The notes beneath the pieces are model-generated. The model was not told the origin of the DNA, ran no database searches, and worked only from the letters and a program-made list of their open reading frames with translations. Position numbers and translations under genes: made by a program. Source: Synergistaceae bacterium (GTDB taxonomy: Bacteria > Synergistota > Synergistia > Synergistales > Aminobacteriaceae). Taken from it: a stretch of 64,000 bases of DNA. Below are positions 43,895 to 52,707 of this stretch, one piece after another; the stretch's first letter is position 1, and every line of letters begins with the position of its first letter. The stretch covers positions 1 to 64,000 of the forward strand of contig JAHDKT010000066.1 of NCBI GenBank assembly GCA_018436725.1, given 5' to 3'.

Positions 43895-44580
43895 TTTCCT
43901 CCTTTTTTAATCATTTCAGACGAGGTGTGACTTTGTTTTTTGCATGGAACCTATTGATGCCCATACCCACTTACGGCTAAAAGTTTAGTCGCAAAAAAAT
44001 TTTTTGTCAACTTAAAAATTATTTATTGCGACGAGAGAGGTAGTGTGAAAAAATACGTGAACTTCAGGCGAAACGGAAGCGGGACATACCGAAGGGCGGT
44101 GGGATATTGGGGAACGAATTGGAAAAAATACCGCGGGCAGCGGTATCTTCCAAGAGTTCAGAAAGGAAACTGGCGTAAAATCAGTTTGTTGCGAGATATC
44201 TTTGAGGCGATTAAAACGTTGATCAATATTGATCTTTAGCGAAATCGATTTACATTCGGGACGCATTCAGAACAAAATAAACGCTTATGGCGAGGGGAAC
44301 GCTTGATCTGATGGCATGTTGGAGGATGGTGAGAAAGGAAAGAAAAAGAAAACGGCGGGGAAAGCGATTTTAAGCGATTGAAACATCGTAGGTGGGCTTC
44401 TTCTATAGAAATAACCCGGCCGTGCACGCATAGCGCCGCTCGGCCGGGTTATTTCTTTTTAGTTCCTGAAGATCGCCGCCGGAAAGTCGTGTTCCTGTTG
44501 GAGAAAGGAGGAATCGGCCCCTTTCCGTTTAAGGTCGGCGGATATAATTTCGGGAGATTGTGTTACTGTTTCTCGCCTCC
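43895..44580. other. Gene-poor, AT-rich intergenic region
   Basis: This 686-base stretch is AT-rich at 43,895-44,060 and has no frame I can support on either strand. It contains one strong terminator hairpin at 44410..44460. Decayed genes or a small RNA may be present; nothing is recognisable. Confidence 0.5.
44410..44460 (+). terminator. Strong intrinsic terminator with no evident upstream gene
   Basis: AATAACCCGGCCG (44410-44422) and CGGCCGGGTTATT (44441-44453) pair over 13 bases and are followed by TCTTTTT on the plus strand. No plus-strand gene precedes it within 6 kb. It may also serve the minus-strand nitrilase, whose stop is 128 bases away. Confidence 0.8.
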
Positions 44581-45474
44581 TTATCCCTTAGGCTTTCGCA
44601 CGGGAATTCGTTTCGACGGTTCGAAGGGAGACTGACCTTCTTTCATCACGTCGTACACTTCCAGGTTGCGGTCGGTCATATGGTCGAAGATTTGCGGAGA
44701 AGTCATCCCTCCGTAGACGTTTTTCAGCCCTTCCGGGGTCAGCTTGGCGTAGACGATCTCCTCCGCGCAGCGTCCTTGGGCTATTTTCCAACCGTTGGGT
44801 TGCAGAATCATGCTGTGGCCGAAATAATAGGTCTTGATCGCGTCGCTTCCGACGGCATTCACCGCAGCGATATAGACGTGATTATCGTAAGCCCTGGCGA
44901 AATTCGTCGCCCACCAATGATCGTAGGTTCGAAGAAGCGCGGAGGGGCGGCATATTACTTCGGCTCCCTTCAGGGCGATCGTCGTAGACAGATCGGGAAA
45001 ATCGCCGTCATAGCATATGATGATTCCTATCTTGCCCATGTCCGTATCGAAGACCGGGGTTTCGGAACCGGGGATGACCCAGCCGATTCCGTTGATGTTT
45101 TCTCCGGGCCATGGGTGGGTTTTGCGGTAGCGCCCTATTATCTCCCCGTTTCTTCCAATGAGAAACGCGGTATTGTAAATATCTCCCCGCACCTCTCCTC
45201 TTTCGTACGAAGGCCATATGACGTAGACTCCGTGCTTGGCCGCAGCCTTCTGAATAGGTTCCGTGATGGCTCCGCCCGCAATATCGACTTTGTCCCAGAG
45301 CGCCTCCTTGCTGCACCCGGGGTTGAATCCCGTCGTTACCGTTTCTGGAAAGACTATGAACTCCGCCCCGACTTCAAGCGCCTTCGGGATCCATTCGACT
45401 CCTTTTTCAACGTTGCCGCGCACATCCATCGGTTCCGATGCAATCTGGCATCCTGCTAAAACAAACTCTCGCAT
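44581..45474 (-). CDS. Nitrilase/carbon-nitrogen hydrolase family amidase
   Basis: A 297-residue amidase with the full catalytic set: Glu44 (FPETVTTG), Lys118 (RYRKTHPW) and Cys154 (IIICYDGDFPD). Length and blocks such as FARAYDNHVYIAAVNAVGSD are typical of aliphatic amidase or omega-amidase-like enzymes. The substrate is unknown. It lies 79 bases downstream of the sodium:solute symporter gene on the same strand, so the pair may import and hydrolyse one amide compound. Confidence 0.92.
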   Translation of the reverse strand: MREFVLAGCQIASEPMDVRGNVEKGVEWIPKALEVGAEFIVFPETVTTGFNPGCSKEALWDKVDIAGGAITEPIQKAAAKHGVYVIWPSYERGEVRGDIYNTAFLIGRNGEIIGRYRKTHPWPGENINGIGWVIPGSETPVFDTDMGKIGIIICYDGDFPDLSTTIALKGAEVICRPSALLRTYDHWWATNFARAYDNHVYIAAVNAVGSDAIKTYYFGHSMILQPNGWKIAQGRCAEEIVYAKLTPEGLKNVYGGMTSPQIFDHMTDRNLEVYDVMKEGQSPFEPSKRIPVRKPKG

Positions 45475-45553
45475 TTTCCGTCGCCTCCAGTAGAGAAATA
45501 TAGGACGCTGCGCCTCGGGGCACCCGCCTCAGAATCCGGAAATCGTCCGAGAA

Positions 45554-47152
45554 TTAGAAAAGAGAGAGAATCCTCGGCATCACAAAGATCGCCACGAGCA
45601 CCGACAGCGCGACGATAATGCTGTCTTTGCCCTCGAAGGCGAAGCAGGGGCGGACTTCGTCGAAAACTTCCTGGATTGTCCTGACCCTTGTCTTGTACGT
45701 CTCGTTCTTTTGGATGCTCTCGTTGCTCGTCATGGAGCTGATGACGAAGAAGAGGACCACTGAAATGGGAAGGCCGATGAATACGGGATCCCAGTTTCGG
45801 AAAGGCATGCCGTATATCTGGATAAGGACTTTCCAGAGGATGGCCGCGCCGCCGCCGATGAGGGTACTCCAGATGGCCCCGGACGGAGTGGCCCATTTAG
45901 AGAAACGTCCGCGGGTAACGACAATGGCGACGGTCGGTATGAAGAGGCTGCAGCTCATCAGTGTGAATCCGAGCGCCAGCCAGCCTACCACGTCGGGCAG
46001 CGCCAGAGCGAGGGCAAGCGAGAGGACCGTGACGCTGAGAGAGGCGATGCGTCCCGCCTTCAGTTCGTCCAGGTCGGGATTCTTTTGCTTCCATATGTCG
46101 CGGACGATACTGGAGCTGGAGACATTGAGACCCGCCGCGGCGCAGGAGAGAATCGTCGCCATGACCGAGCAGAGGAAGACGACCGCCGCAGGAGTGCTCA
46201 GTGCATTGGCCATTACCCAGGGCGCCGCCGCGTCCTTGGAGGGCAGGGCGGGATTGAGGGCGAAGGCGACCATTCCGAAGACGGAAAAGAAGACCGGCTG
46301 CACCATCACGTAGGCGGAAATGAACGTCGACATGCCGGCGGCGACCTTTTCCGTTTTGCAGGCGTAGATACGCTGAATGTTCAGCTGTCCTATGGCGAAC
46401 GCGGGCACGAAAACCATGAGATACCATATGAACCACTTGACGCTTGTCCAGCCGTAGGCGCCCCAGATCGGCTTAGTCTCTCCTAACCAGAAGAAGTTCA
46501 GGTAGTTGGCGGGAATTTTGCTCACGACTCCCTCCCAGCCGCCTATTTGATGAATGAGGACAGGAGCGATGACGACGGCCCCTATGACCGTCAAAGAGCC
46601 GAAGACGAGGTCTGCGAAGACAGACCCCCAGAGCCCGCCGAACCCCGCGTAAAATCCGACGAGGGCTGTCGCCAGGATAATGCCCCAGAAAAGGGGGAAT
46701 CCCGTGATCGTCTCCAGTACTCTGCCGCCGCCGACGATCTGTCCCGCGACCCAGCTCATGTACCCAAGAGCGATGAAAAGGCCGGTGATGGCCTTGAACC
46801 CCTTCCCGTAATAGGATTCGAGGAGATCGGGAAGAGTCACGAAGTTCAGTCTCTTGCCCAGATGCCAGAAGCGTCTCGCCATGAACGCCATAAGGAGCCA
46901 GAGGCCTATGGCTTCCGCCATGTTGTACCACGAACCTCCGAAACCCCAGATATAGGCCAGCGCGGAAACTCCGATCGTCGATCCGGCGCCGAAAAAGGCT
47001 CCTATGATATGGGGAATGATCAAGCCGTATCCTAGCTGGCGCCCCGCCAGCATATAATCAAGAGAATCCCTGACGCGCTTGAGCGCTACGCTTGTAAGGA
47101 GAGCAACGCCGGCGTACATGATCAACACAGGAATAATGAGATCCCAACGCAT
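45554..47152 (-). CDS. Sodium:solute symporter (SSS family)
   Basis: A 532-residue transporter with about 13 membrane helices. Family features include SLDYMLAGRQLGYGLIIPHI, GAFFGAGSTIGVSALAYIWG, the LPDLLESYYGKGFKAITGLF block and FAIGQLNIQRIYACKTEKVA. It would take up an amino acid, amide or carboxylate with sodium. The downstream nitrilase gene suggests an amide substrate, an inference. GGAGGTGGCATTGT precedes ATG 47152. Confidence 0.92.
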   Translation of the reverse strand: MRWDLIIPVLIMYAGVALLTSVALKRVRDSLDYMLAGRQLGYGLIIPHIIGAFFGAGSTIGVSALAYIWGFGGSWYNMAEAIGLWLLMAFMARRFWHLGKRLNFVTLPDLLESYYGKGFKAITGLFIALGYMSWVAGQIVGGGRVLETITGFPLFWGIILATALVGFYAGFGGLWGSVFADLVFGSLTVIGAVVIAPVLIHQIGGWEGVVSKIPANYLNFFWLGETKPIWGAYGWTSVKWFIWYLMVFVPAFAIGQLNIQRIYACKTEKVAAGMSTFISAYVMVQPVFFSVFGMVAFALNPALPSKDAAAPWVMANALSTPAAVVFLCSVMATILSCAAAGLNVSSSSIVRDIWKQKNPDLDELKAGRIASLSVTVLSLALALALPDVVGWLALGFTLMSCSLFIPTVAIVVTRGRFSKWATPSGAIWSTLIGGGAAILWKVLIQIYGMPFRNWDPVFIGLPISVVLFFVISSMTSNESIQKNETYKTRVRTIQEVFDEVRPCFAFEGKDSIIVALSVLVAIFVMPRILSLF

Positions 47153-47537
47153 ACAATGCCACCTCCAAAATATTGTGAATGCACTTCCGTTGCCAACTCG
47201 ATCCGCTTCCGAACAAATCGTCTCGGTGTTCGCCTCCTCTTCGTACCGACGTCGGTCGTTTTTCCTGACAGTACTCGTAGCCGTCCTCCGTCCCGATTTC
47301 CAAAGCCGTGACAGGGAGTATGGAAAGGCGCTTCGAAAAATTTTCTTTGTCCGTATCCCTTTTTTCGGCCTTTCTTGATACTATAGTCTTGTAATACGTG
47401 CTAAATGGATATTATGTTGTTCAATGACATTGTTTGGCTTTTTTTTGTCGGTGTTTGTCATTTCGTTCTCTTGTTTTTTTGAAAGGAGACGACGCTTCAT
47501 ATACTTGTTCGCGTGGGGCGAATTGGAGGGAACGCGC

Positions 47538-47669
47538 ATGGGCTCTGTACGGGGAATTGTCTTGTTGGTCTTTACCTTCGCCATATTCATCGGTGGCATC
47601 ATGACGATACTGCGCGGTGTGTTCAAGATGCGCGAACTCCTGGTGCGGAGGAAGAAAGGGAAGATGTGA
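47538..47669 (+). CDS. Possible small membrane protein (43 aa)
   Basis: ATG 47538 has GGAGGG seven bases upstream. The product MGSVRGIVLLVFTFAIFIGG then IMTILRGVFKMRELLVRRKK is one membrane helix with a basic tail. It is alone between divergent/convergent genes. Real or not cannot be decided from one sequence; the base composition matches coding sequence weakly. Confidence 0.4.
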   Translation: MGSVRGIVLLVFTFAIFIGGIMTILRGVFKMRELLVRRKKGKM

Positions 47670-47743
47670 CCGTTGTCCTCCGGGAAACGGGACGGAGGGC
47701 ATGCGGTTTTTTCGGGTACGACGGAATGAACTTTTCAATGAAG

Positions 47744-47771
47744 CGACGGGGCGGGCGAGGTCGCCCCGTCG
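47744..47771 (-). terminator. Hairpin after the secreted hypothetical gene
   Basis: CGACGGGGCG and CGCCCCGTCG arms with an eight-base loop, four bases beyond the stop of the minus-strand gene at 47776. The T-rich tail is weak. Confidence 0.55.
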
Positions 47772-47775
47772 GGAG

Positions 47776-48384
47776 TTATTTCATATGCTTCCTGGATCTG
47801 AACTGGAGAAAGCCGAATGTCTTGTCCGTGAAGAGTATGTGGTCCCAGCGCAGATGGATCAGAGTTGCCTCTCCTTTCCAGAAGCGGTCCGTTTGCAGTC
47901 GTCCTACGGCGCCGAAGACAGGAGGACACCGGGTAGCGGAAGAAGGGCCGTAGACTTTTTCGCAGTACTCTTCCATTGACTGGTAGTTCTCCTCCCCTTT
48001 GAAGAGCATGGTGACTTCGGAAAGGCCGCCGTCCGAATACGAGTAGACTGCCTGGAGCAACGGAATCGTCTCGAAGACTGGTTTTTCACCATTCCTGACA
48101 AAACTTTCGCGGTTCCCCTCCAGCAACGGCGTCTTCCAGTCGTCGTCGAAAAAACGGTCCGCGAAACCAAAACCGTCGACTCTTCGTTCGTAAAACTCGT
48201 TTGTGTAGGGGGTGATTTCGTACGGTTGCATCGAAGCGGTTTCTCCATGGGGGCTTCCCCAATCCGAACCTCCGGCTCCGGAGGGATCATGGAGCGCGGG
48301 AGCGATTTCCGGGGAAGCAAACCCCGCGACGCTCCAGAACGACAAAAACACGAACGTCCAGCAAAACAGCGTTTTTTTCAACAT
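47776..48384 (-). CDS. Secreted protein of unknown function
   Basis: A 202-residue exported protein with signal peptide MLKKTLFCWTFVFLSFWSVA then GFAS. The mature part (FETIPLLQAVYSYSDGGLSE then VTMLFKGEENYQSMEEYCEK) has strand-rich, acidic character and one Cys pair (CEKVYGPSSATRC). I do not recognise the family. Adjacent genes do not suggest a role. Confidence 0.65.
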   Translation of the reverse strand: MLKKTLFCWTFVFLSFWSVAGFASPEIAPALHDPSGAGGSDWGSPHGETASMQPYEITPYTNEFYERRVDGFGFADRFFDDDWKTPLLEGNRESFVRNGEKPVFETIPLLQAVYSYSDGGLSEVTMLFKGEENYQSMEEYCEKVYGPSSATRCPPVFGAVGRLQTDRFWKGEATLIHLRWDHILFTDKTFGFLQFRSRKHMK

Positions 48385-48403
48385 TACTACTCCTCTCTTG
48401 CCT

Positions 48404-49951
48404 TCAAGGCATAGGTTGCGTTTTTTCTTTTTCTTTTATAAGTAAATAACAAAATGTCAGAAGGAAAAGATCCATGGGTTTTTCGAAATTCATTCCTGTA
48501 GACTGTTGAATTTCGGCAATGTAGTTTCTGATCGAATTATAATGCACATGAAGCGACTCCGCGGATTTCTTCGCGTTGAACCCGTTTTGAATCAGCGCGG
48601 CGACGACATCGACCGGTTGTACGGTACGATTGTCGCCCGACATCTCTACGAGAGGCTTCCAATAACGGTCGATCAGAACTCTGCTTTCGAGCGTGTCCTT
48701 CACTTTATGGAACATGGAAAACAGCATTGCCTCTTCGTACGCATAGGCCCCCGGAGGCAGAAACGTCTTTTTCAGGATGGCGAGGGACCGTTTGCAATCC
48801 GTATAGGAGGAAGAAATATGCACTATATCTCCGGATTTTCTGCCGAAAACCGACCAAATTGCATTTTGACTGCAAAAAGCGGATATTAGCTTCATATAGG
48901 TTGTACGCTCCGACCATGGGGCAATCAACACGTAGTTGCGCCCCATTTGAAAGGCAAGCGCTTCGCCGCCGCAGTTCAGAGCCGGCTCGGGTTCGGCGGT
49001 ATGCGCCACCGTGACGAACGATTCTTCCGGAATTCTGATCCCCAGCGCCTGAGCCTTCCGGGAAGCGATGCGCATATCCGAAACTTCCCCGAGGCAGAGT
49101 TTCTGAAGGAATGCGGATTTTGTCTCCACTAAAGCGGCGCCCCTCGATACCGAATCGAGAGCAAGGGCATGGAGTACGTTTAAGACGAGTATCGCGAGAC
49201 GTTCATCGTGAAGGGAAAGGGTGTTTTCGTTGGGATTAAGGAGGATATGCATTTCGCACGCAGCTTGTCCTTCGGTTCGATACGCCACGCTTGCGGTTGC
49301 GAAATTCGAATGCCGTTTTTCCTTGCTTACCTGGACGGCTCCATGCGGAGGCAGCGCCTCTTCGTCTTGAATATCGGCCTGGAAGTATGCCTGCGCCGTC
49401 GGATATGACGACGAAGCCTGAGCGGGGCGTACCAATAGAGATAATCCCAGAGCGTGACATCGAGCCGCAACGGGGCGTTGCAGCTCTTTCGCCATGGCGT
49501 GAATGAGTTGCGACGGCTTTGTGAAAAATTCCAATGCTTTCCCTTCGCCGGGGACGAAGTCCGAAAATGTTGTTTTGGCGATATTTCTAGAGACCAGCTC
49601 GATAATATCCGCCCAACGGTAGGAAAAGGGGATAACAATCAACGGAAGGTTTATTTCATCGGCCGTATCGAGAATTCGCTGCGAGATATCTCCGAGAAAT
49701 CTGTCCAGCTTGATTCCCACCGCGGAGGCGCCATGTTCTCGCACTCTTTGGAGAAAAGTGATGAACGCTTCCTGATTTTCGCGGAAAATATAGGCATTGC
49801 CGATAAGCAGCTCACCGCCGCGTAACCATTTATCAATATCGGGAGCATCGAAGACAGTGATGCCTGTGATAGAGTTAAAAATTCCTCCGTTTCCGGCGAG
49901 GAGACGGAAATCGGAGAAGAGGTCGCTTTTGAAGAGATCGAGGATCTGCAA
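48404..49951 (-). CDS. PucR-family transcriptional regulator
   Basis: A 515-residue regulator. The N-terminal PucR domain covers about 1-130 (FRLLAGNGGIFNSITGITVF then DAPDIDKWLRGGELLIGNAY), a GGDEF-like middle follows, and the C-terminal helix-turn-helix is AALIQNGFNAKKSAESLHVH with YNSIRNYIAEIQQSTGMNFE. Such proteins control purine, amine or amino-acid catabolism. The start is taken as TTG 49951 because GGGAGG lies about eight bases upstream; an in-frame GTG at 49960 is inside that site. The peptide-use operon to the right is a possible target. Confidence 0.88.
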   Translation of the reverse strand: MQILDLFKSDLFSDFRLLAGNGGIFNSITGITVFDAPDIDKWLRGGELLIGNAYIFRENQEAFITFLQRVREHGASAVGIKLDRFLGDISQRILDTADEINLPLIVIPFSYRWADIIELVSRNIAKTTFSDFVPGEGKALEFFTKPSQLIHAMAKELQRPVAARCHALGLSLLVRPAQASSSYPTAQAYFQADIQDEEALPPHGAVQVSKEKRHSNFATASVAYRTEGQAACEMHILLNPNENTLSLHDERLAILVLNVLHALALDSVSRGAALVETKSAFLQKLCLGEVSDMRIASRKAQALGIRIPEESFVTVAHTAEPEPALNCGGEALAFQMGRNYVLIAPWSERTTYMKLISAFCSQNAIWSVFGRKSGDIVHISSSYTDCKRSLAILKKTFLPPGAYAYEEAMLFSMFHKVKDTLESRVLIDRYWKPLVEMSGDNRTVQPVDVVAALIQNGFNAKKSAESLHVHYNSIRNYIAEIQQSTGMNFEKPMDLFLLTFCYLLIKEKEKTQPMP

Positions 49952-50074
49952 AAAAAACACCTCCCTGACTCTTGCGTGGCGGAGTGAAGCCCCGCCAAGG
50001 AAAAAGTCTTCGACACTCTCTGTATGCCGGACAACCCGAGGCCGGACGTTGCGAAGTTCGCCCGGCCCCGGGTT

Positions 50075-51046
50075 TCAGATCTTGATATCCGCGACCGACG
50101 GGAATCCGTATCCCCCTACGGCCGAGCGCACGGCGTCCGCTACGGCCTCCTCCGTCGCGCGGGCGGCGAGCGCGCCGAGGGTGTTCATCTCGGCCTCCAA
50201 GTCGCCGACGGAGAGGGCGAAGATGGTGTCGCCGTCCACCATCGTGTGCGCCGGGCGCATCGAGCGGGCGAAACCGTCGTGCGCCATGGAGGCGAGCTTC
50301 TTCGCCTGCGCTTTGGTGAGCCGGGCGTTGGTGGCGACGACGCCGAGCGTGGTGTTCCCCGCGAAGACGTTCTTCTTCTCCTGATATGCGTTCATCACCG
50401 CATCCTCCGTGCCGAGGAAGCGGCGTTCCTTTCTGTCCCAGGCCCCGGCGAGGATGTCGCCGGTACCGGGCTCCATCACGTCGCCGAGACAGTTGACCGC
50501 GACCAGCGCGCCGACGACCAGCGGCCCCGTCCGATAGGCGAAGGCTCCGAGGCCGCCGCGCATCGCGCGGTCGAGTCCGTGGAACTTCCCCATCAGCGCG
50601 CCCGTCCCCGCGCCTACCGAGCCGCGCAGCGGCGTGAAGGCGGGATCGAAGGCGTTCTCCGCGGCCGCGCGCCCCATCGCCCTGTCCGGGCGCACCTTCC
50701 AGTCGCCGCAGAGCAGGTCGAAGAGCACCGCGGAGCAGACGATGGGCACTTTGGTCATGCCGATGTCGAAACCTATCCCCCGCTCCTCCAGAACTTCCAT
50801 CACTCCCGACGCCGCGTCCAGTCCGAAGGCGCTGCCGCCCGCGAGGACCACGGCGTGGATACGCTCCACCATGTTCCCCGGGTCCAGCAGGTCGGTCTCG
50901 CGCGTTCCGGGAGCGCCGCCGCGGACGTCGACGCCCGCGACGGCCCCTTCTTCGCAGATGACGACGGTGCAGCCGGTGCCGGCCTCCGCGTTCTGCGCGT
51001 GCCCGGTCCGCAGGCCGGGAAGGTCAAAAAAAGACAGTCTTTCCAT
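50075..51046 (-). CDS. P1-family (S58, DmpA-like) aminopeptidase
   Basis: A 323-residue self-processing N-terminal-nucleophile hydrolase. Family blocks are GLRTGHAQNAEAGTGCTVVI, MVERIHAVVLAGGSAFGLDA with ASGVMEVLEE, and VFAGNTTLGVVATNARLTKA, in which cleavage before the first Thr of NTT would free the nucleophile. These enzymes trim peptides from the N-terminus. It follows the OPT transporter gene by 17 bases on the same strand, consistent with peptide import and breakdown. ATG 51046 has AAGGGAAGAG upstream. Confidence 0.9.
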   Translation of the reverse strand: MERLSFFDLPGLRTGHAQNAEAGTGCTVVICEEGAVAGVDVRGGAPGTRETDLLDPGNMVERIHAVVLAGGSAFGLDAASGVMEVLEERGIGFDIGMTKVPIVCSAVLFDLLCGDWKVRPDRAMGRAAAENAFDPAFTPLRGSVGAGTGALMGKFHGLDRAMRGGLGAFAYRTGPLVVGALVAVNCLGDVMEPGTGDILAGAWDRKERRFLGTEDAVMNAYQEKKNVFAGNTTLGVVATNARLTKAQAKKLASMAHDGFARSMRPAHTMVDGDTIFALSVGDLEAEMNTLGALAARATEEAVADAVRSAVGGYGFPSVADIKI

Positions 51047-51063
51047 ACGCTCTTCCCTTCCCT

Positions 51064-52674
51064 TTACGACATGGTGAGCACTTTGATCAGCGCGATGAGC
51101 ACGCCCGTCACGCCTTCGCCGCCGAGCATTCCCGAAGCGACGATGAGGCCCCGTTCCTTCGCGGAGGCCGAGGCGCGCCTGAAGAGGAAGCTTGCGAGGC
51201 CTCCGAGGAAAACCGTCGTGGAGATGGCCATCGGGAGGTAGATGCCGATGCCCAGCGTCATTCCCGGTACGTTGACAAGGTAGAGCACGGCCCCGAGAAG
51301 GAGGCCGACGAAGAAGGCCGTCGGGTTCGGCAGCCCTCCCACCATCGTCGAGACGGCGTAGGCCTGCGGCGCGGGAAGTTCCGTCCCCGGCCCCATCTTT
51401 CCGAACGCCTTGACCATGAGCATGAGCACCGCGACCGAGACGAACGCGCCGACCACAGCGCCGACCAGCTCGGAGTACATCTGCGCCTTGGGATCGGTCT
51501 TCAGCAGATAGCCCGCCTTGAAGTCGTTGAGGACGTCGCCCGCAACGCCGGACGCGATCGCGACCACGGCGGCGACGAAAAAGGCCTCGTGCATTCCGAG
51601 GGGTACGACGAGGCGGACGGTGAGCAGCACGATGATCCCGAAGATCTCCATCGGGTCGATACCCGTCTGTCCGGTGATCGAGGCCGCCATTACGGTGGTG
51701 AGCCAGACGCCGAGAATGGTCAGCAACGCCGGGACCGCGGGCATCTTCGCGCCGAAGGTGAGAAGCAGCGCGACGAAGGCGAGGAGCGTCGGAAGCAGCA
51801 GGCGCGAACCGCCGCTCTCCGCGCGGAAGAGCGAGCCGTAGATCTCGCGCGCCCGCGGCAGGACGCCCTTGACGAGGATGCCGAGTCCGGTGCCCACCAT
51901 CAGGCCGATGCCGAGGCTGTTCTTGAATGCGTTCGCCGCGTCGACGCTCTCGAAGAAGCCGAAGGAGAGGCCGAGCGGGATGATGCCGAAGTAGGCCAGC
52001 AACGCGCCCAGGAACCAGACGCCGGTGTACAGCGGGCCGATGATGTAGCCGATGCCGACCGCCATGGGGGCGACCCAGACGCCGAAGAAGACGTTTTTCG
52101 CCATCATGCCGGCCGACATCCACGCCGCCGGAATCCAGCCGAGCCAGTCGCGCATGGCGGTGAAGACCGCCGTCGCTCCCAGCGTGGAGAAGAGCAGCTT
52201 CGCCTTGCCGCCGCCGCTGTCGCCCGCGAGGACGGTCTCCGAGGCGGCGATGCCCATCGGGAACGGAAGCTGCTCGACTTCGACGAAGTGCCGCCGGATG
52301 AGCGCCGTGAAGACGACGCCGAGCACCGCGCCGCCGACGGTGACCGCAAGCAGCGGGAGCGTGTCGACTGCGGCGTTCGCGTCGAGCATCCAGAGCCCGG
52401 GGAGCGTGAAGGCCAGCCCTCCGGCGACCATGCCGCCCGCGGACATGGCGGTGTGCGTGACGTTGATCTCGTTCAGGTTCGTCTTCCCGAGCGCCTTCAG
52501 GACGGTCAGGGAGAGGATGGCGACGAAGATGGTGGGCCACGGAAGCGCCCCCATCCGGAGCGCCACGTACATCGAACTCGCCGTGATGATCACGGCTCCA
52601 AGCGCGCCCGTGAGGAGGGCGCGCGGCGTGCACTGCTCGCCGAAACTGCGCGCGTACCGGTTCTGTTCGTTCAT
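51064..52674 (-). CDS. OPT-family oligopeptide transporter
   Basis: A 536-residue membrane protein with 14 or more helices. The N-terminal LTGALGAVIITASSMYVALR, INVTHTAMSAGGMVAGGLAF, EQLPFPMGIAASETVLAGD and FNDFKAGYLLKTDPK-like VLNDFKAGYLLKTDPKAQMY are characteristic of bacterial OPT proteins. It would import short peptides. It sits between an M20 hydrolase gene (33 bases upstream) and the P1 aminopeptidase gene (17 bases downstream), all on the minus strand. Confidence 0.93.
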   Translation of the reverse strand: MNEQNRYARSFGEQCTPRALLTGALGAVIITASSMYVALRMGALPWPTIFVAILSLTVLKALGKTNLNEINVTHTAMSAGGMVAGGLAFTLPGLWMLDANAAVDTLPLLAVTVGGAVLGVVFTALIRRHFVEVEQLPFPMGIAASETVLAGDSGGGKAKLLFSTLGATAVFTAMRDWLGWIPAAWMSAGMMAKNVFFGVWVAPMAVGIGYIIGPLYTGVWFLGALLAYFGIIPLGLSFGFFESVDAANAFKNSLGIGLMVGTGLGILVKGVLPRAREIYGSLFRAESGGSRLLLPTLLAFVALLLTFGAKMPAVPALLTILGVWLTTVMAASITGQTGIDPMEIFGIIVLLTVRLVVPLGMHEAFFVAAVVAIASGVAGDVLNDFKAGYLLKTDPKAQMYSELVGAVVGAFVSVAVLMLMVKAFGKMGPGTELPAPQAYAVSTMVGGLPNPTAFFVGLLLGAVLYLVNVPGMTLGIGIYLPMAISTTVFLGGLASFLFRRASASAKERGLIVASGMLGGEGVTGVLIALIKVLTMS

Positions 52675-52707
52675 GAAGTTTCCCCTCCCTGCGAAAAGTC
52701 GTCCGGT

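Noticed and set aside
44045-44239. 64-codon plus-strand frame MKKYVNFRRNGSG
   Set aside because: No ribosome binding site and no family resemblance; it falls in a decayed AT-rich stretch.
51047-52633. Minus-strand extension of the P1 aminopeptidase frame to more than 800 residues
   Set aside because: The extension is Arg/His-rich and lies in a shifted frame of the OPT transporter gene; the real start is ATG 51046.
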